Shown: one piece after another, positions 53,881 through 64,000 of the stretch | How positions within the stretch are numbered: position 1 is the first letter of the stretch | Layout of the letters: the number at the start of each line of letters is the position of its first letter | Origin: an uncultured bacterium | GTDB lineage: Bacteria > Cyanobacteriota > Vampirovibrionia > Gastranaerophilales > Gastranaerophilaceae | Length of the DNA: 64,000 nt | NCBI GenBank assembly: GCA_949283255.1 | Contig: CASDRS010000010.1 | Span: 1 to 64,000, forward strand | Reading direction: 5' to 3' | Position numbers and translations under genes: made by a program | Notes under the pieces: generated by a model | Told to the model about the DNA's origin: nothing | What the model saw: only the letters and a program-made list of their open reading frames with translations | Database searches by the model: none

Positions 53881-56800
53881 CTATTCGTCTTTATGACTAA
53901 TACCATTGTCATCAATAGTCAAATCAGGAGCGCCGAACATTCCTTCAATTTCTTCCAAAATTGCGGAAGGTTTTCTAGCTTGATTTCTTTGTGCGACAGC
54001 ACGTTTTCTAGCTTCACGTTCCTTTTCTTCATTAGCATTTGAAAGGTGATGGAAACCTGTACCGGCAGGAATCAAACGACCGATAATAACGTTTTCCTTC
54101 AAGCCTCTCAACATATCCTTCTTACCTTCAACAGCAGCTTCAGTCAAGATTCTTGTTGTTTCTTGGAATGATGCAGCTGAAATGAAGCTTTCAGTATTTA
54201 ATGAAGCTTTTGTAATACCTAACAACATATATTCGCAAGTTGCAGGTTTGCCGCCATTACTTTCTACTTCCGCATTTTCTTTCTCGAATGTTTGAATTTC
54301 GATAAGTTCACCAGGAAGTAACTTAGTATCACCGGCATCAACAACTTTGACTTTCTTAGTCATCTGACGAACAATAATTTCAACGTGTTTATCAGCAATT
54401 TCAACACCTTGTGAACGATAAACTCTTTGAACTTCGTCTACCAAGTATTGCTGAGCTGCTTCAGGACCACAAAGTCTGATAACATCATGAGGATTTAAAG
54501 GTCCTGATGTCAAAGGTTGACCTTTTTTGATTTTCTGTTTGTCATGAACAACGATATTTGCATCAATTGCATACTTGATTTCAGTTCTGCCATTTTCTGT
54601 TACTAAATACAATCTTGGCAAATCTTCATCGGTTTCAATTTCAGCAACACCGTCTTCTTCAGCAAGGATTGCACAATCCTTAGGTTTACGTCCTTCAAGA
54701 AGTTCTTCAACCCTTGGCAAACCTTGTACGATATCACCGGTTTTTTGTCTTTCGAATACCAATGTCGCAATCATATCACCACGTAGAACAAGTGCTCCGG
54801 CATCAACAATTAACATTGTACCTGGGCTTATCAAATATGGTCTGCCGTGTCTGATAGTAAGATCACCTTTATTTACTGATATTACTTGACCTGAAACAGG
54901 AGCCTTATCCCCGCCTTCTGTCAACAACTGATCAACTTTAACAAAACTACCCTTCTTAACCAAAGCCTTGCCTGTACATTTTACTGTTGTTTCATACAAG
55001 TCACTGGTTAACAACAATCTTCTTGTTTCTTCTTCAGTATTCTTAACAGAAGCAACTCCATCATTTATCGCCAAAACTTGAGTCTTAGCAACAGGAGTCT
55101 TAGGGTCTATTACCTGACCGTCTTTTACAAGTAATTCTGTTTGCAAAGATGAAAGAAGTTTAGAATTTCCTTCTTGTTCACGACGTACAATCAAGTTTTC
55201 TAATACAACAATTCTTAAGTTATTGTTACTATCCAACTCAACCATACCTTTTAGATGTGACAAGTATCCTTGCATTTGAAGAACTAAGCTTGTTCTTGTG
55301 ATAGTAGAACCGTCAAGATTTCTAACTCTTGCTCCATCCTTGTATTGAAGTTGTGTTACAGGAACAATGTCAATCAATCCATCTGTTGTATTAAATTTGA
55401 TTGATACATCTTTCTGATCCACATTCAATACCTGAACAGGTCTTACCAAGATTTGAATAGGTTGATTTGAAATATTATCCTCATCTAATGACAAGTTTGT
55501 ATCAAGTTCTTCATCCAAATCATCTATATCCAAATCATCCATTGATGAATCCATTATTGTTACAATAGATGTTTCCTTAACTTTTATTCCGTCTGCAATT
55601 ACAGTACCTGCTTTTACAACTTCACCTTCGTCAACCTTCAATGCGCCAACATTTGGAAGTGTATGAACTTCACCAGGTCTTACTGTAATTTCGTGAATAA
55701 TATCGTTATATTCTTTGAATTCTACGATACCATCCAAGTGGCAATATACATCTTTTACAACTTCAGTTCCGGCTGTAACAAATGTTCCGTTATCAACCAT
55801 CTTTAATGAACTGTCTTTTGAAATCTGATGTATTTCTTCAGGAATAAATACTACTGAACCAGGTTTTGTAATAATTTGATTTTCATCAACTTCTACATCA
55901 ATATATCTGATTTCACCTGAAGATGAAACTGCACAATCATCATCGATTAATTCGGCAATAATCATACCGTTTTCTACAGGAGTATCTACAGGAGCTTTTA
56001 CGATATATTTTTCACCTGTCTTCTTAACTGTCCATAATTGTTCTTTCTTTGTCTGTTCAAATGTTGCATTTTCAGGAGACAATGAAGCAATTACAATAGT
56101 AATTTCTTTACCTTGTACAATCTTCTTAATTGTCTTGCCTTCAAACTTAACATCTTCAACAACAAGATCTTCACCAAAACGAACTTCACCACCGTGTTCA
56201 CAAATAGTCAATGTTTCAGCTAATTTTTCACCAGCCTTAACCTTCTGTTCGTCTTTAACAAGAACTTTTGAACCACCAGGCAAGTTGTATACATCACCAC
56301 CAAGAACCCAAATAACACCTTGTTTATTTGTTGTTCTTGAGATGTTACCTTGTCTGTCTTTCTTTTCGTCTGCAACAAAGTCTTCAAATAATACTTCACC
56401 TGACAAATCAGTTGTAATATCTTTTGTTGCTTTTTCTGTCAAACGAGAACCATCACCTTGTGATACAGGTTCATAAGTTGCGAGTTTGAAACCTTTTTCT
56501 ACTTTCATTCCGTTTGTGAAGAAGATTGTAGAACCTGCAGGAATGTGATATTTTTCAGTTCTCTTAGCACCCTTAACTTCGATGTCTGTTTCGTAATTTG
56601 AAACTTTTACAACATCACCGTGACGAGTTCTCAATTCTCTGGTTTTAACGTTAGAGATAACTTCACCGGCAATATTGGCTTCAATAGACTTCGTAGCACC
56701 TGAACCTTTGAATACACCACCTGTGTGGAATGTTCTCATTGTCAACTGCGTACCAGGTTCACCGATTGACTGAGCTGCGATAATACCGATTGCTTCACCG

Positions 56801-57753
56801 ATATCAACAAGCTTTTGAGTTGTCATTGCCCAACCATAACATTTTTGACAAATACCATACTCAAGACCGCAAGTTAAACCTGAACGAACTTTCAATTCTT
56901 GTAAGTTCAAGTGTGAAATCTTCTTGATATCGTTTCTATCAAGTGTCTTGCCACTTTCAACAAGAACTTTACCGTCATTATCAACAATATCTTGAGCAAT
57001 TGTTCTTCCTAACAATCTGTCGATTAAAGGAACAATAACAGTATCTCCATCACAAATTGGTTTCATATTGATAGATTTAGTTGTGTGACAATCATCAGCT
57101 CTGATGATAACGTCTTGCGCAACGTCAACCAAACGTCTGGTCAAATAACCTGAGTCAGCTGTTTTTAACGCAGTATCTACAAGCCCTTTTCTTGCACCAT
57201 ATGATGAAATGATGTATTCTGTAACGGATAAGCCTTCTTTAAAGTTTGCCTTAATCGGTAAGTCGATGATCTGACCTTGCGCATCTGCCATCAAACCACG
57301 CATACCAACCAACTGAGATACCTGTGATAAGTTACCTCTCGCTCCGGAGAACGCCATCATATATACAGGATTTAATCTATCAAAGTTATCAACAACACTT
57401 GAAGTCAATTTTGCAGTAGTCTCAGACCAAGTATCAATAACCTTTGTGTATCTTTCAACTTCTGTAATCTCACCTTTTAAGTATCTGTTGGTAGATTTTT
57501 CAATTTCCTTTTCTGCTTCCTGCAAAAGTTCTTTCTTAACAGCCGGAACCTGCAAATCTGCAATTGAAATCGTTGTACCTGACTTTGTTGCATATTTGTA
57601 ACCGAGGTTTTTCAAGCTGTTAGCTAACTCTGCAGTTGTTGCACCGCCAAACTCCAAATACATCTGTGATAAAAATTGGTTTAAAGCCTTTTTATCCATC
57701 TGTTTATTTATGAAGTCTAAGTGCTTCTTTGAATTAGTATAAGTTGTTTCCAT
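53881..57753 (-). CDS. rpoC2: RNA polymerase beta-prime subunit, C-terminal part (RpoC2)
   Basis: 1290 residues. Carries the bridge-helix/trigger-loop half of beta-prime. Seen: PVYMMAFSGARGNLSQVSQLVGMRG, GLSVTEYIISSYGARKGLVDTALKTADSGYLTRRLVDV, a zinc-site cluster CHTTKS/CGLEYGICQKCYG, and the trigger-loop start TQLTMRTFHTGGVF near 335-350. A very long insertion of beta-rich (sandwich-barrel hybrid-like) repeats (about 355-1000) separates this from the conserved end GDIVQGLPRVEELLEGRKPK. Such an insertion is known in cyanobacterial polymerases. Start: the ATG with GAGG nine bases upstream rather than the TTG five codons before. Confidence 0.97.
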   Translation of the reverse strand: METTYTNSKKHLDFINKQMDKKALNQFLSQMYLEFGGATTAELANSLKNLGYKYATKSGTTISIADLQVPAVKKELLQEAEKEIEKSTNRYLKGEITEVERYTKVIDTWSETTAKLTSSVVDNFDRLNPVYMMAFSGARGNLSQVSQLVGMRGLMADAQGQIIDLPIKANFKEGLSVTEYIISSYGARKGLVDTALKTADSGYLTRRLVDVAQDVIIRADDCHTTKSINMKPICDGDTVIVPLIDRLLGRTIAQDIVDNDGKVLVESGKTLDRNDIKKISHLNLQELKVRSGLTCGLEYGICQKCYGWAMTTQKLVDIGEAIGIIAAQSIGEPGTQLTMRTFHTGGVFKGSGATKSIEANIAGEVISNVKTRELRTRHGDVVKVSNYETDIEVKGAKRTEKYHIPAGSTIFFTNGMKVEKGFKLATYEPVSQGDGSRLTEKATKDITTDLSGEVLFEDFVADEKKDRQGNISRTTNKQGVIWVLGGDVYNLPGGSKVLVKDEQKVKAGEKLAETLTICEHGGEVRFGEDLVVEDVKFEGKTIKKIVQGKEITIVIASLSPENATFEQTKKEQLWTVKKTGEKYIVKAPVDTPVENGMIIAELIDDDCAVSSSGEIRYIDVEVDENQIITKPGSVVFIPEEIHQISKDSSLKMVDNGTFVTAGTEVVKDVYCHLDGIVEFKEYNDIIHEITVRPGEVHTLPNVGALKVDEGEVVKAGTVIADGIKVKETSIVTIMDSSMDDLDIDDLDEELDTNLSLDEDNISNQPIQILVRPVQVLNVDQKDVSIKFNTTDGLIDIVPVTQLQYKDGARVRNLDGSTITRTSLVLQMQGYLSHLKGMVELDSNNNLRIVVLENLIVRREQEGNSKLLSSLQTELLVKDGQVIDPKTPVAKTQVLAINDGVASVKNTEEETRRLLLTSDLYETTVKCTGKALVKKGSFVKVDQLLTEGGDKAPVSGQVISVNKGDLTIRHGRPYLISPGTMLIVDAGALVLRGDMIATLVFERQKTGDIVQGLPRVEELLEGRKPKDCAILAEEDGVAEIETDEDLPRLYLVTENGRTEIKYAIDANIVVHDKQKIKKGQPLTSGPLNPHDVIRLCGPEAAQQYLVDEVQRVYRSQGVEIADKHVEIIVRQMTKKVKVVDAGDTKLLPGELIEIQTFEKENAEVESNGGKPATCEYMLLGITKASLNTESFISAASFQETTRILTEAAVEGKKDMLRGLKENVIIGRLIPAGTGFHHLSNANEEKEREARKRAVAQRNQARKPSAILEEIEGMFGAPDLTIDDNGISHKDE

Positions 57754-57801
57754 TCTATATTTCCTCAATTTAATTAATTTACTTTTTGTTGAGTATCTAT
57801 T

Positions 57802-59514
57802 TTATAAGGTAATCGCTTTTCTTACTGTTTCGTTGAATATAATTCTACCAACAGTAGTTTCTATTCTGTCACCTTTTTCGTCTCTTACCACGATCTTATC
57901 GTGTAACTCAATTACGCCAACTTCAAGAGCTGAAATTGCATCCTGGAAGTTGTAGAAATATCCTTTAACTTCCATTTCAGGATTTTTCATAATTGTCAGG
58001 TAATACATACCCAAGACCATATCCTGTGATGGCGTAATAATAGGTTTACCGGTTGCAGGAGCCAAAATGTTGTTTGTTGCCAACATCAACATTCTTGCTT
58101 CCGTTTGAGCCTCGATTGATAACGGTACGTGAACAGCCATCTGGTCACCATCGAAGTCGGCGTTGAACGCTGTACATACCAATGGGTGAAGCTGTATTGC
58201 ACGACCTTCTACCAATTTAGGTTCAAATGCCTGAATACCTAATCTGTGAAGAGTTGGAGCACGGTTCAATAATACAGGGTGTCCGTCAATTACCTCTTCC
58301 AAGATATCCCAAACTATCGCTTCAGAACGCTCTATCTTCTTCTTTGCAGATTTGATGTTTTGAACGTATCCTCTTTCAATTAATTTGTTTACAACAAATG
58401 GTTTAAACAATTCAATTGCCATTTCTTTCGGCAAACCGCATTGGTTCAAACTCAATTGCGGACCTACTACGATAACTGAACGACCTGAGTAGTCAACACG
58501 TTTACCAAGTAAGTTCTGTCTGAAACGACCTTGTTTACCTTCAATAATATTTGATAATGATTTTAACGCTCTGTTATTCGGACCAACAACTGTTCTGCCA
58601 CGACGACCGTTATCAATTAAGGCATCTACTGCTTCTTGTAACATACGTTTTTCGTTTCTTACAATAATTTCAGGTGCTCCCATTTCTAACAATCTTTGCA
58701 AACGGTTGTTTCTGTTAATAACACGTCTGTACAAATCATTCAAATCTGATGTAGCAAACCTGCCGCCATCCAACTGTACCATTGGTCTCAAATCCGGAGG
58801 TGTTACAGGAAGTACATCCATTATCATCCATGTAGGATCTGTTTCTGAAGAAATTAAAGAATCTAACAATCTTAATCTCTTGATTAATTTAGATTTTCTT
58901 TGAACAGATGTAACGTTTCCGTTCAACTCTGCTCTCATTTCTTCTGCCATTTTCTTTATATCTAATTCAGATAGCAATTCTTTAATAGCTTCTGCACCAA
59001 TACCAACTTTTAATTCGCTGTCTTCGTGCTCTGCCATATAATCTTCATATTCTTCTTCACTTAATAATTGAAGCTTTTTAAATTCGCTATCTGCAGGATC
59101 CAAAACTACGTAATTGTTAAAGTAAATTACTTGTTCCAAATCTTTTAATGTCATATCAAGCAACAATCCCAAGTATGAAGGAATACCCTTCAAGAACCAA
59201 ATGTGAGATACAGGAGCCGCCAATTTAATGTGGCCCATTCTCTGTCTTCTTACTTTAGAATCTGTTACTTCTACACCGCATCGTTCACAAATAATACCTT
59301 TGTGACGTACTCTTTTATATTTACCGCAATAACATTCCCAGTCCTTCGATGGTCCGAAAATTCTTTCGCAGAACAAACCATCTCTTTCAGGTTTTAATGT
59401 ACGGTAGTTGATTGTTTCCGGTTTAGTAACCTCACCGTAGGACCATTTCAAAATCCTTTCCGGTGACGCTATACTAATTCGTATATAGTCAAAATAATCA
59501 ATACTTGTTGACAT
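57802..59514 (-). CDS. rpoC1: RNA polymerase beta-prime subunit, N-terminal part (RpoC1, gamma)
   Basis: 570 residues. Seen: zinc-finger region with CYCGKYKR and [74 protein letters not shown], and the catalytic [16 protein letters not shown] with its three Asp that hold magnesium. The split between this and rpoC2 is the cyanobacterial-lineage arrangement. AAGGAG before the ATG; 58 bases after rpoB. Confidence 0.98.
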   Translation of the reverse strand: MSTSIDYFDYIRISIASPERILKWSYGEVTKPETINYRTLKPERDGLFCERIFGPSKDWECYCGKYKRVRHKGIICERCGVEVTDSKVRRQRMGHIKLAAPVSHIWFLKGIPSYLGLLLDMTLKDLEQVIYFNNYVVLDPADSEFKKLQLLSEEEYEDYMAEHEDSELKVGIGAEAIKELLSELDIKKMAEEMRAELNGNVTSVQRKSKLIKRLRLLDSLISSETDPTWMIMDVLPVTPPDLRPMVQLDGGRFATSDLNDLYRRVINRNNRLQRLLEMGAPEIIVRNEKRMLQEAVDALIDNGRRGRTVVGPNNRALKSLSNIIEGKQGRFRQNLLGKRVDYSGRSVIVVGPQLSLNQCGLPKEMAIELFKPFVVNKLIERGYVQNIKSAKKKIERSEAIVWDILEEVIDGHPVLLNRAPTLHRLGIQAFEPKLVEGRAIQLHPLVCTAFNADFDGDQMAVHVPLSIEAQTEARMLMLATNNILAPATGKPIITPSQDMVLGMYYLTIMKNPEMEVKGYFYNFQDAISALEVGVIELHDKIVVRDEKGDRIETTVGRIIFNETVRKAITL

Positions 59515-59572
59515 TTATAATTTCTCCTTTTATTTGCAGGGGAAGTTAATCCCCTGCTTAATTAATAGCTTA

Positions 59573-62500
59573 TTATAGGTCTCCGAATGTAGTCGGTGTT
59601 TCAAAGAAGTTGATATTTAACAACTCTGAATCAATATCTGAAAGTGTTCTCTTTGGAGCTGACTTTCTCAAATCATCCATATCTGTCATTAAATCTACTT
59701 CTGCACCGTCTTTCTTCGCTACCGTAATATCCAAACCTATACTTTGTAATTCACGGACTAATACCTTGAATGACTCAGGAATACCAGGTCTTGGAATATT
59801 ATCACCTTTAACGATTGCTTCGTAAGCTCTGTTTCTACCGTTTACATCATCTGACTTGATTGTCAGCATTTCTTGCAATGTATAAGCAGCACCGTAAGCT
59901 TCCAAAGCCCAAACTTCCATTTCACCGAATCTCTGTCCGCCGAATTGAGCTTTACCGCCTAAAGGTTGTTGAGTTACTAATGAGTAAGGTCCTGTTGATC
60001 TTGCGTGAATCTTATCATCTACAAGGTGAACAAGTTTCAAGATGTATGAAAGACCTACGGCTACAGGTCTGTCAAATGGTTCACCTGTTCTACCGTCAAT
60101 CAATGTTACCTTACCGTCTTCATTTACCCAGTCACATCCGGATTCTTTAATACCTTTTAAAAGCTCAGCTTTTGTAGCTTTTTCAGAAGTATTGTCACCG
60201 TATCTTTCATCAAAAGATGGTGCCTCATAATGGTTACCTGTCAAGTATGCTGCCAAACCTAACAATAATTCATAAGTTTGACCTACGTTCATACGTGAAG
60301 GAACACCCAGAGGGTTCAATACGATATCTATAGGAGTACCGTTTGGCAAGAATGGCATATCTTCTCTTGGAAGTATTCTTGATACGATACCTTTGTTACC
60401 GTGACGTCCTGAAAGTTTATCACCGACTGAAACCTTACGTTTCTGTGCAATGTAAACTCTGATTACTGTGTTTGCACCAGGTGGTAATTCATCACCTTTT
60501 TCTCTGTCGAATACCTTAACATCGAGAACTCTACCGCCTTCTCCGTGAGGTACTCTCAATGAGTTATCTTTAACATCTCTTGCTTTTTCAGCAAAGATTG
60601 CTCTCAATAATTTTTCTTCAGGTGGATGTTCTGATTCACCCTTAGGTGTAACTTTACCTACCAATATATCGTCTGCGTATACTCTAGCACCTATACGAAC
60701 AATACCGCGTTCATCCAAATGTCTCAATGCGTCTTCGGATACGTTTGGAATTTCACGAGTAATTTCTTCAGGTCCGAGTTTTGTTTGACGTGCGTCTATT
60801 TCTAATTTTTCGATGTGGATTGATGTAAAGATATCATCATGTACACATCTTTCTGAAATCAAAATCGCATCTTCGAAGTTGTAACCTTCCCAAGGCATAT
60901 ACGCTACTAAAACGTTTTTACCTAATGAAAGTTCACCACAGTTAGTTGAAGCACCATCGGCGATTACATCACCAACCTTAACTTCATCACCCTGCCTTAC
61001 GATAGGCTTTTGGTTGATACAAGTATCTTGGTTACTTCTTAAATATTTTACTAACGGATATATATGCGGTTTGTTTTGTTTGTCTCTGATTACGATTTCT
61101 TCACCAACTACACGTTCAACAACACCGTCAACATCTGATACTACTACCATGCCGGAATCTTTTGCTGCACGTGCTTCCATACCGGTACCAACTACAGGTC
61201 TGTCTGTAATTAGAAGAGGTACTGATTGACGTTGCATGTTTGATCCCATCAATGCACGGTTAGCATCATCGTGTTCGATGAACGGTATCAATGATGTCGC
61301 AACAGAAATGATTTGAATAGGAGATACACCGACAAAGTCAACCTTATCTGCATCGCCCATTGTAAATTCTGATCTGTAACGAACCGGAACATAATCAGCT
61401 TTGATTGTATTATCAGGATTTAATTGAATATCTGCAGGAGCACAACGATAATTTTCATCCTCGTCTGCTGTCATATAAACAACTTCATCCGTAACTTTTC
61501 TGTCTTTTACAACAAAGAACGGAGATTCAATAAATCCGTAATCATTAACTTTCGCGTGTGTTGCCAATGAACCGATCAAACCTGCGTTAGGACCTTCCGG
61601 AGTTTCTATCGGACAAATACGTCCGTAGTGTGAAGGGTGAATATCACGAACAGCAAATCCTGCTCTTTCTCTCATCAAACCTCCAGGTCCAAGAGCTGAT
61701 ATACGTCTTTTGTGTGTCAACTCTGCAAGAGGGTTAATTTGGTCCATAAATTGTGACAACTGAGAACTTCCAAAGAATTCTTTTAATGATGCAACCAATG
61801 GTTTTGTATTTAACAAATTCAATGGTGTCAATGTTTCAGAATCTTGAAGTGTCATTCTTTCTTTAACAATTCTTTCAATTCTTGACAAACCTACTCTGAA
61901 TTGGTTCTGTAGCAATTCACCTACTGAACGAATTCTTCTGTTTCCTAAGTGGTCAATATCATCAACAGTTCCTTCATCATAAGTCAAATTGATTAAGTAT
62001 TCTATTGATGCAACGATATCTTGAACTGTCAAAGTTCTTTGATTCTTCGGAATATTCAAATTCAATTTTTTATTTAATTTATAACGACCTACACGACCGA
62101 TATCATATTTCTTTTCATCAAAGAAACGTGCTTCCAAAATTTGGCGGCCGCCTTGTGGAGATGCAGGATCTCCAGGTCTCAATTTCTTATATACTTCAAC
62201 CAAAGCATCATCTGTTGTTTCAGCTGTATCTTTGTCCAATGTTTTCTTCAAGAAATCAAAGTGCGTAAATATTGATTCCATTTCAGAAACTGTGATACCC
62301 ATAGCTTTCAACAAAGTTGTTGCTAAGATTTTTCTGTTCTTATCGATCTTAACGTATATTAAATCGTTAGAGTCTGTTTCAATTTTCAACCAAGCTCCAC
62401 GGTTAGGAATCATGGTTGCATTGTATAAACGTTTTCCTGCAGGTGAAATTTCACGTTTAAAATATACACCAGGAGAACGTACAATCTGAGATACGATTAC

Positions 62501-62890
62501 ACGCTCAGCACCGTTTACAATGAAAGTACCTTTATCTGTCATTGTAGGAATATCACCAATGTATACTTCCTGTTCTTTAATTTCACCGCTGTCACGGTTT
62601 ACTAATCTAATCATTACACGCAATTGTTTTGCATAAGTTGCGTCATGAATTCTTGCTTCTTCAACAGTGTATTTTGCATTGTCGAAAGTGTAATTCGGCA
62701 AGAAGTGTAATTCCAACCTTCCTGTATAATCCTTGATTGGTGAAAATGAAAGTAATTCTTCTTTCAAACCTTCTTTCAAGAACCACTCAAAAGATTTTTT
62801 TTGCACCTCAATAAGGTCCGGTAAATCATCCAAACGAGTATGTGGTATACCCATAGGAGTTACTCTGTTAGCTATTTTTGTCTTAGACAT
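59573..62890 (-). CDS. rpoB: RNA polymerase beta subunit
   Basis: 1105 residues. Starts [36 protein letters not shown]. Seen: the fork region [27 protein letters not shown] with the rifampicin-site residues, [64 protein letters not shown], and [24 protein letters not shown]. Length is in the short (cyanobacterial, ~1100) range. GAGG seven bases before the ATG. No rplJ/rplL upstream; it has its own promoter and a leader of about 205 bases. Confidence 0.99.
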   Translation of the reverse strand: MSKTKIANRVTPMGIPHTRLDDLPDLIEVQKKSFEWFLKEGLKEELLSFSPIKDYTGRLELHFLPNYTFDNAKYTVEEARIHDATYAKQLRVMIRLVNRDSGEIKEQEVYIGDIPTMTDKGTFIVNGAERVIVSQIVRSPGVYFKREISPAGKRLYNATMIPNRGAWLKIETDSNDLIYVKIDKNRKILATTLLKAMGITVSEMESIFTHFDFLKKTLDKDTAETTDDALVEVYKKLRPGDPASPQGGRQILEARFFDEKKYDIGRVGRYKLNKKLNLNIPKNQRTLTVQDIVASIEYLINLTYDEGTVDDIDHLGNRRIRSVGELLQNQFRVGLSRIERIVKERMTLQDSETLTPLNLLNTKPLVASLKEFFGSSQLSQFMDQINPLAELTHKRRISALGPGGLMRERAGFAVRDIHPSHYGRICPIETPEGPNAGLIGSLATHAKVNDYGFIESPFFVVKDRKVTDEVVYMTADEDENYRCAPADIQLNPDNTIKADYVPVRYRSEFTMGDADKVDFVGVSPIQIISVATSLIPFIEHDDANRALMGSNMQRQSVPLLITDRPVVGTGMEARAAKDSGMVVVSDVDGVVERVVGEEIVIRDKQNKPHIYPLVKYLRSNQDTCINQKPIVRQGDEVKVGDVIADGASTNCGELSLGKNVLVAYMPWEGYNFEDAILISERCVHDDIFTSIHIEKLEIDARQTKLGPEEITREIPNVSEDALRHLDERGIVRIGARVYADDILVGKVTPKGESEHPPEEKLLRAIFAEKARDVKDNSLRVPHGEGGRVLDVKVFDREKGDELPPGANTVIRVYIAQKRKVSVGDKLSGRHGNKGIVSRILPREDMPFLPNGTPIDIVLNPLGVPSRMNVGQTYELLLGLAAYLTGNHYEAPSFDERYGDNTSEKATKAELLKGIKESGCDWVNEDGKVTLIDGRTGEPFDRPVAVGLSYILKLVHLVDDKIHARSTGPYSLVTQQPLGGKAQFGGQRFGEMEVWALEAYGAAYTLQEMLTIKSDDVNGRNRAYEAIVKGDNIPRPGIPESFKVLVRELQSIGLDITVAKKDGAEVDLMTDMDDLRKSAPKRTLSDIDSELLNINFFETPTTFGDL

Positions 62891-63298
62891 TAAATCACCT
62901 CGTTAAATAAATGGTGTACGTACTATAATAAAAATGGTTTTCTAAATTCTAACTTAAGGCTGTTAACCTTTTATCTCTTAAAACTGAATTCCAATGAAAA
63001 CTTTTGGTATTAAACGGTTTCAGGGTGATAAACTTTTTTACTTATTTCGGAGCTTCCAAATATGGGCACACTTACTCCTACTTTAATTTTGCATGTTCTT
63101 AAATCATATTCTCAACAAAAATCGTAGTCAAGAAATTTTCTCATATAATAATATGAAATATTAATTTTTCTTTACAATCTAACTTTATAAATTTTTACAA
63201 TTAATGAAAACTTTTGCAACACAAGGTTTTACAGGTTGTAACATAACAAGATTATAAAGTTCCGAATATTTGTGCTACAATCTTAGAAAAGGAGTAGT
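62891..63298. promoter_or_regulatory. 408-base intergenic region: rpoB promoter, long leader, and direct repeat
   Basis: Minus strand: a strong promoter TTGACT (63126-63131), 17 bp, TATGAT (63103-63108) points at rpoB and predicts a leader of about 205 bases before its ATG. The leader has no obvious terminator. A 14-base sequence AATGAAAACTTTTG occurs twice in the region (62993-63006 and 63203-63216), 210 bases apart, each followed by an Nx(8-10)GGTTT and CAGG. No gene of more than a few codons is convincing in it. Confidence 0.6.
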
Positions 63299-63910
63299 AT
63301 GAAAAAGCTTTTTTTAATAATAGCAATAGTTTTGCTTAATTTCTCAGGTCTTGCCATTGCGAATGAAACTGAACCGCTCAAAGCAGGTGTTGAATTCAAT
63401 TGGGTAAACATGCTTCAATTCCAAAGAGATGAAGCTATCGAGCATTACAAACAAGAAATTTTTGCAAATGATGATGTCAAATCAATTAAGAAAAAAGAAT
63501 TCAGAAATACATACAAAGATTTCTTAAAAGATACCGAACAAAAGAAGCACTACAGAATAATTTCCTATGGTGCAACAGAAACAAAAGAAGCAAATTTATG
63601 CGGATTTTTTATTAACGATGATATTTTATACAGTTATGCCATTCAGTACAAAAATAACCCTAAATTTGTTTATTACTACTCGGCATTTGGCAAATTAATT
63701 TATGTAGATATATCATCCGACCAATACCCTAATTTTCCTTATTACTCAAGACAATACAGAGCAAACGGGAAATTATCCGGAGCGATATATTTTGTGTCAA
63801 AAGACTTGCAATATGTATATGAACCTGACGGCAAATTTAAAGGGGTTTGGTACAAAGACAAGATGTTTGACAGAAATGCAAAACAAATTTTGACCAGAAA
63901 CAATTGGTAA
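63299..63910 (+). CDS. Exported protein of unknown function
   Basis: 203 residues with a signal peptide (1-21, hydrophobic core LFLIIAIVLLNFSGLAIA). The mature part has a charged helical stretch (QFQRDEAIEHYKQEIFANDDVKSIKKKEF) and then Tyr-rich beta-type repeats (YYYSAFGKLIYVDISSD, YRANGKLSGAIYFVSKDLQYVYEPDGKFKGVWY) that resemble YwqK/MORN-style strands, like the end of the protein at 20755-21912. AAAGGAG before the ATG. Divergent from rpoB; asd follows after 49 bases. Confidence 0.7.
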   Translation: MKKLFLIIAIVLLNFSGLAIANETEPLKAGVEFNWVNMLQFQRDEAIEHYKQEIFANDDVKSIKKKEFRNTYKDFLKDTEQKKHYRIISYGATETKEANLCGFFINDDILYSYAIQYKNNPKFVYYYSAFGKLIYVDISSDQYPNFPYYSRQYRANGKLSGAIYFVSKDLQYVYEPDGKFKGVWYKDKMFDRNAKQILTRNNW

Positions 63911-63959
63911 TATACAATAATCTAAGTCTACAGAAGAGAAAACCATAAGAGAGGAAAAA

Positions 63960-64000
63960 ATGACAAGAAAACCGAATTTAGCAATACTTGGCGCAACAGG
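63960..64000 (+). CDS. asd: Aspartate-semialdehyde dehydrogenase, 5' end only
   Basis: The first 13 codons give MTRKPNLAILGATG, the Rossmann-fold start of aspartate-semialdehyde dehydrogenase (N-terminal xxVAVVGATG). AGAGAGG lies six bases before the ATG. The gene runs off the window. Other NAD(P)-binding enzymes with GATG starts (for example N-acetyl-glutamyl-phosphate reductase) are possible, but asd is the best guess. Confidence 0.6.
   Translation, partial: MTRKPNLAILGAT

Noticed and set aside
44333-62890. Long open frames antisense to fusA, rpoB and rpoC2
   Set aside because: They lack ribosome sites and sit opposite genes with clear protein motifs; they are shadows of codon use.
63022-63051. 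Nine-codon leader peptide in the rpoB leader (minus strand, GTG start)
   Set aside because: The AGGAG is only three bases from the GTG, and no attenuator-type terminator follows; too weak to list as a gene.
33951-63276. 13-base match CGAATATTTGTGC upstream of the response regulator and of the exported protein at 63299
   Set aside because: Repeats of 13 bases are expected many times by chance in 64 kb of this AT-rich sequence; spacing to the -10-like boxes differs between the two.

Overview
The window is AT-rich bacterial chromosome. It most resembles a non-photosynthetic relative of the Cyanobacteria (Melainabacteria/Vampirovibrionia, of the gut Gastranaerophilales type). The main reason is that RNA polymerase beta-prime is split into rpoC1 (57802-59514) and rpoC2 (53881-57753) downstream of rpoB, and rpoC2 carries a very long insertion in its trigger-loop region; both are cyanobacterial-lineage hallmarks. 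No photosynthesis gene is seen. A heptose-phosphate kinase, an O-antigen ligase/polymerase-like protein, a TonB-like protein and an outer-membrane-barrel-like protein point to a Gram-negative envelope. Several proteins of no recognised family are probably specific to the lineage. The placement rests on gene content, not on a tree.

Layout. 1-300: tRNA-Asp(GUC) with promoter and terminator. 297-4335: divergent GH57 branching-enzyme-like and GH38 alpha-mannosidase-like genes. 4327-6460: three unrecognised proteins, including a 58-residue one, around a perfect palindrome. 6476-9661: a minus-strand module of VWA, FHA-like/polytopic and TonB-like membrane proteins. 9777-13735: plsY, grpE, dnaJ and an exported beta-propeller. 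13732-17189: O-methyltransferase, acyltransferase, nitrilase-family amidase and DacB-type peptidase, with tight overlaps. 17332-20617: tig-clpP-clpX. 20755-25226: an unknown membrane protein, polA and a small exported protein. 25223-31952: minus-strand envelope genes (tlyA, O-antigen ligase-like, DUF4330, heptose kinase, then GHL10, TPR and a small exported protein). 32042-35715: ispG, a phosphoesterase, an orphan NarL-type regulator and small unknowns. 35821-40334: ispD, thiL, a GGDEF protein with a degenerate HD-GYP domain, and a ROK sugar kinase. 40475-44251: ftsH followed by two subunits of a corrinoid iron-sulfur protein. 44333-53750: fusA, LysM, coiled-coil and barrel proteins, an orphan DNA methyltransferase, mutL and a DUF3137 protein. 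53881-62890: rpoC2, rpoC1, rpoB. 63299-64000: an exported unknown and the start of asd.

How the genes work together. ispG and ispD supply the MEP isoprenoid pathway. GrpE/DnaJ, trigger factor, ClpXP and FtsH are a protein-quality-control set. PlsY, the DUF374-type acyltransferase, the heptose kinase, the O-antigen ligase-like protein, DacB and the LysM protein serve the envelope. The most unusual content is: (1) a free-standing corrinoid iron-sulfur protein pair (AcsD/AcsC) behind ftsH with no other Wood-Ljungdahl gene in the window; (2) a set of genes without Shine-Dalgarno sequence whose -10-like box sits exactly six bases before the start codon, as for leaderless mRNAs; (3) a diguanylate cyclase fused to an HD-GYP domain that has lost metal ligands; (4) the VWA/FHA-like/TonB-like membrane module.
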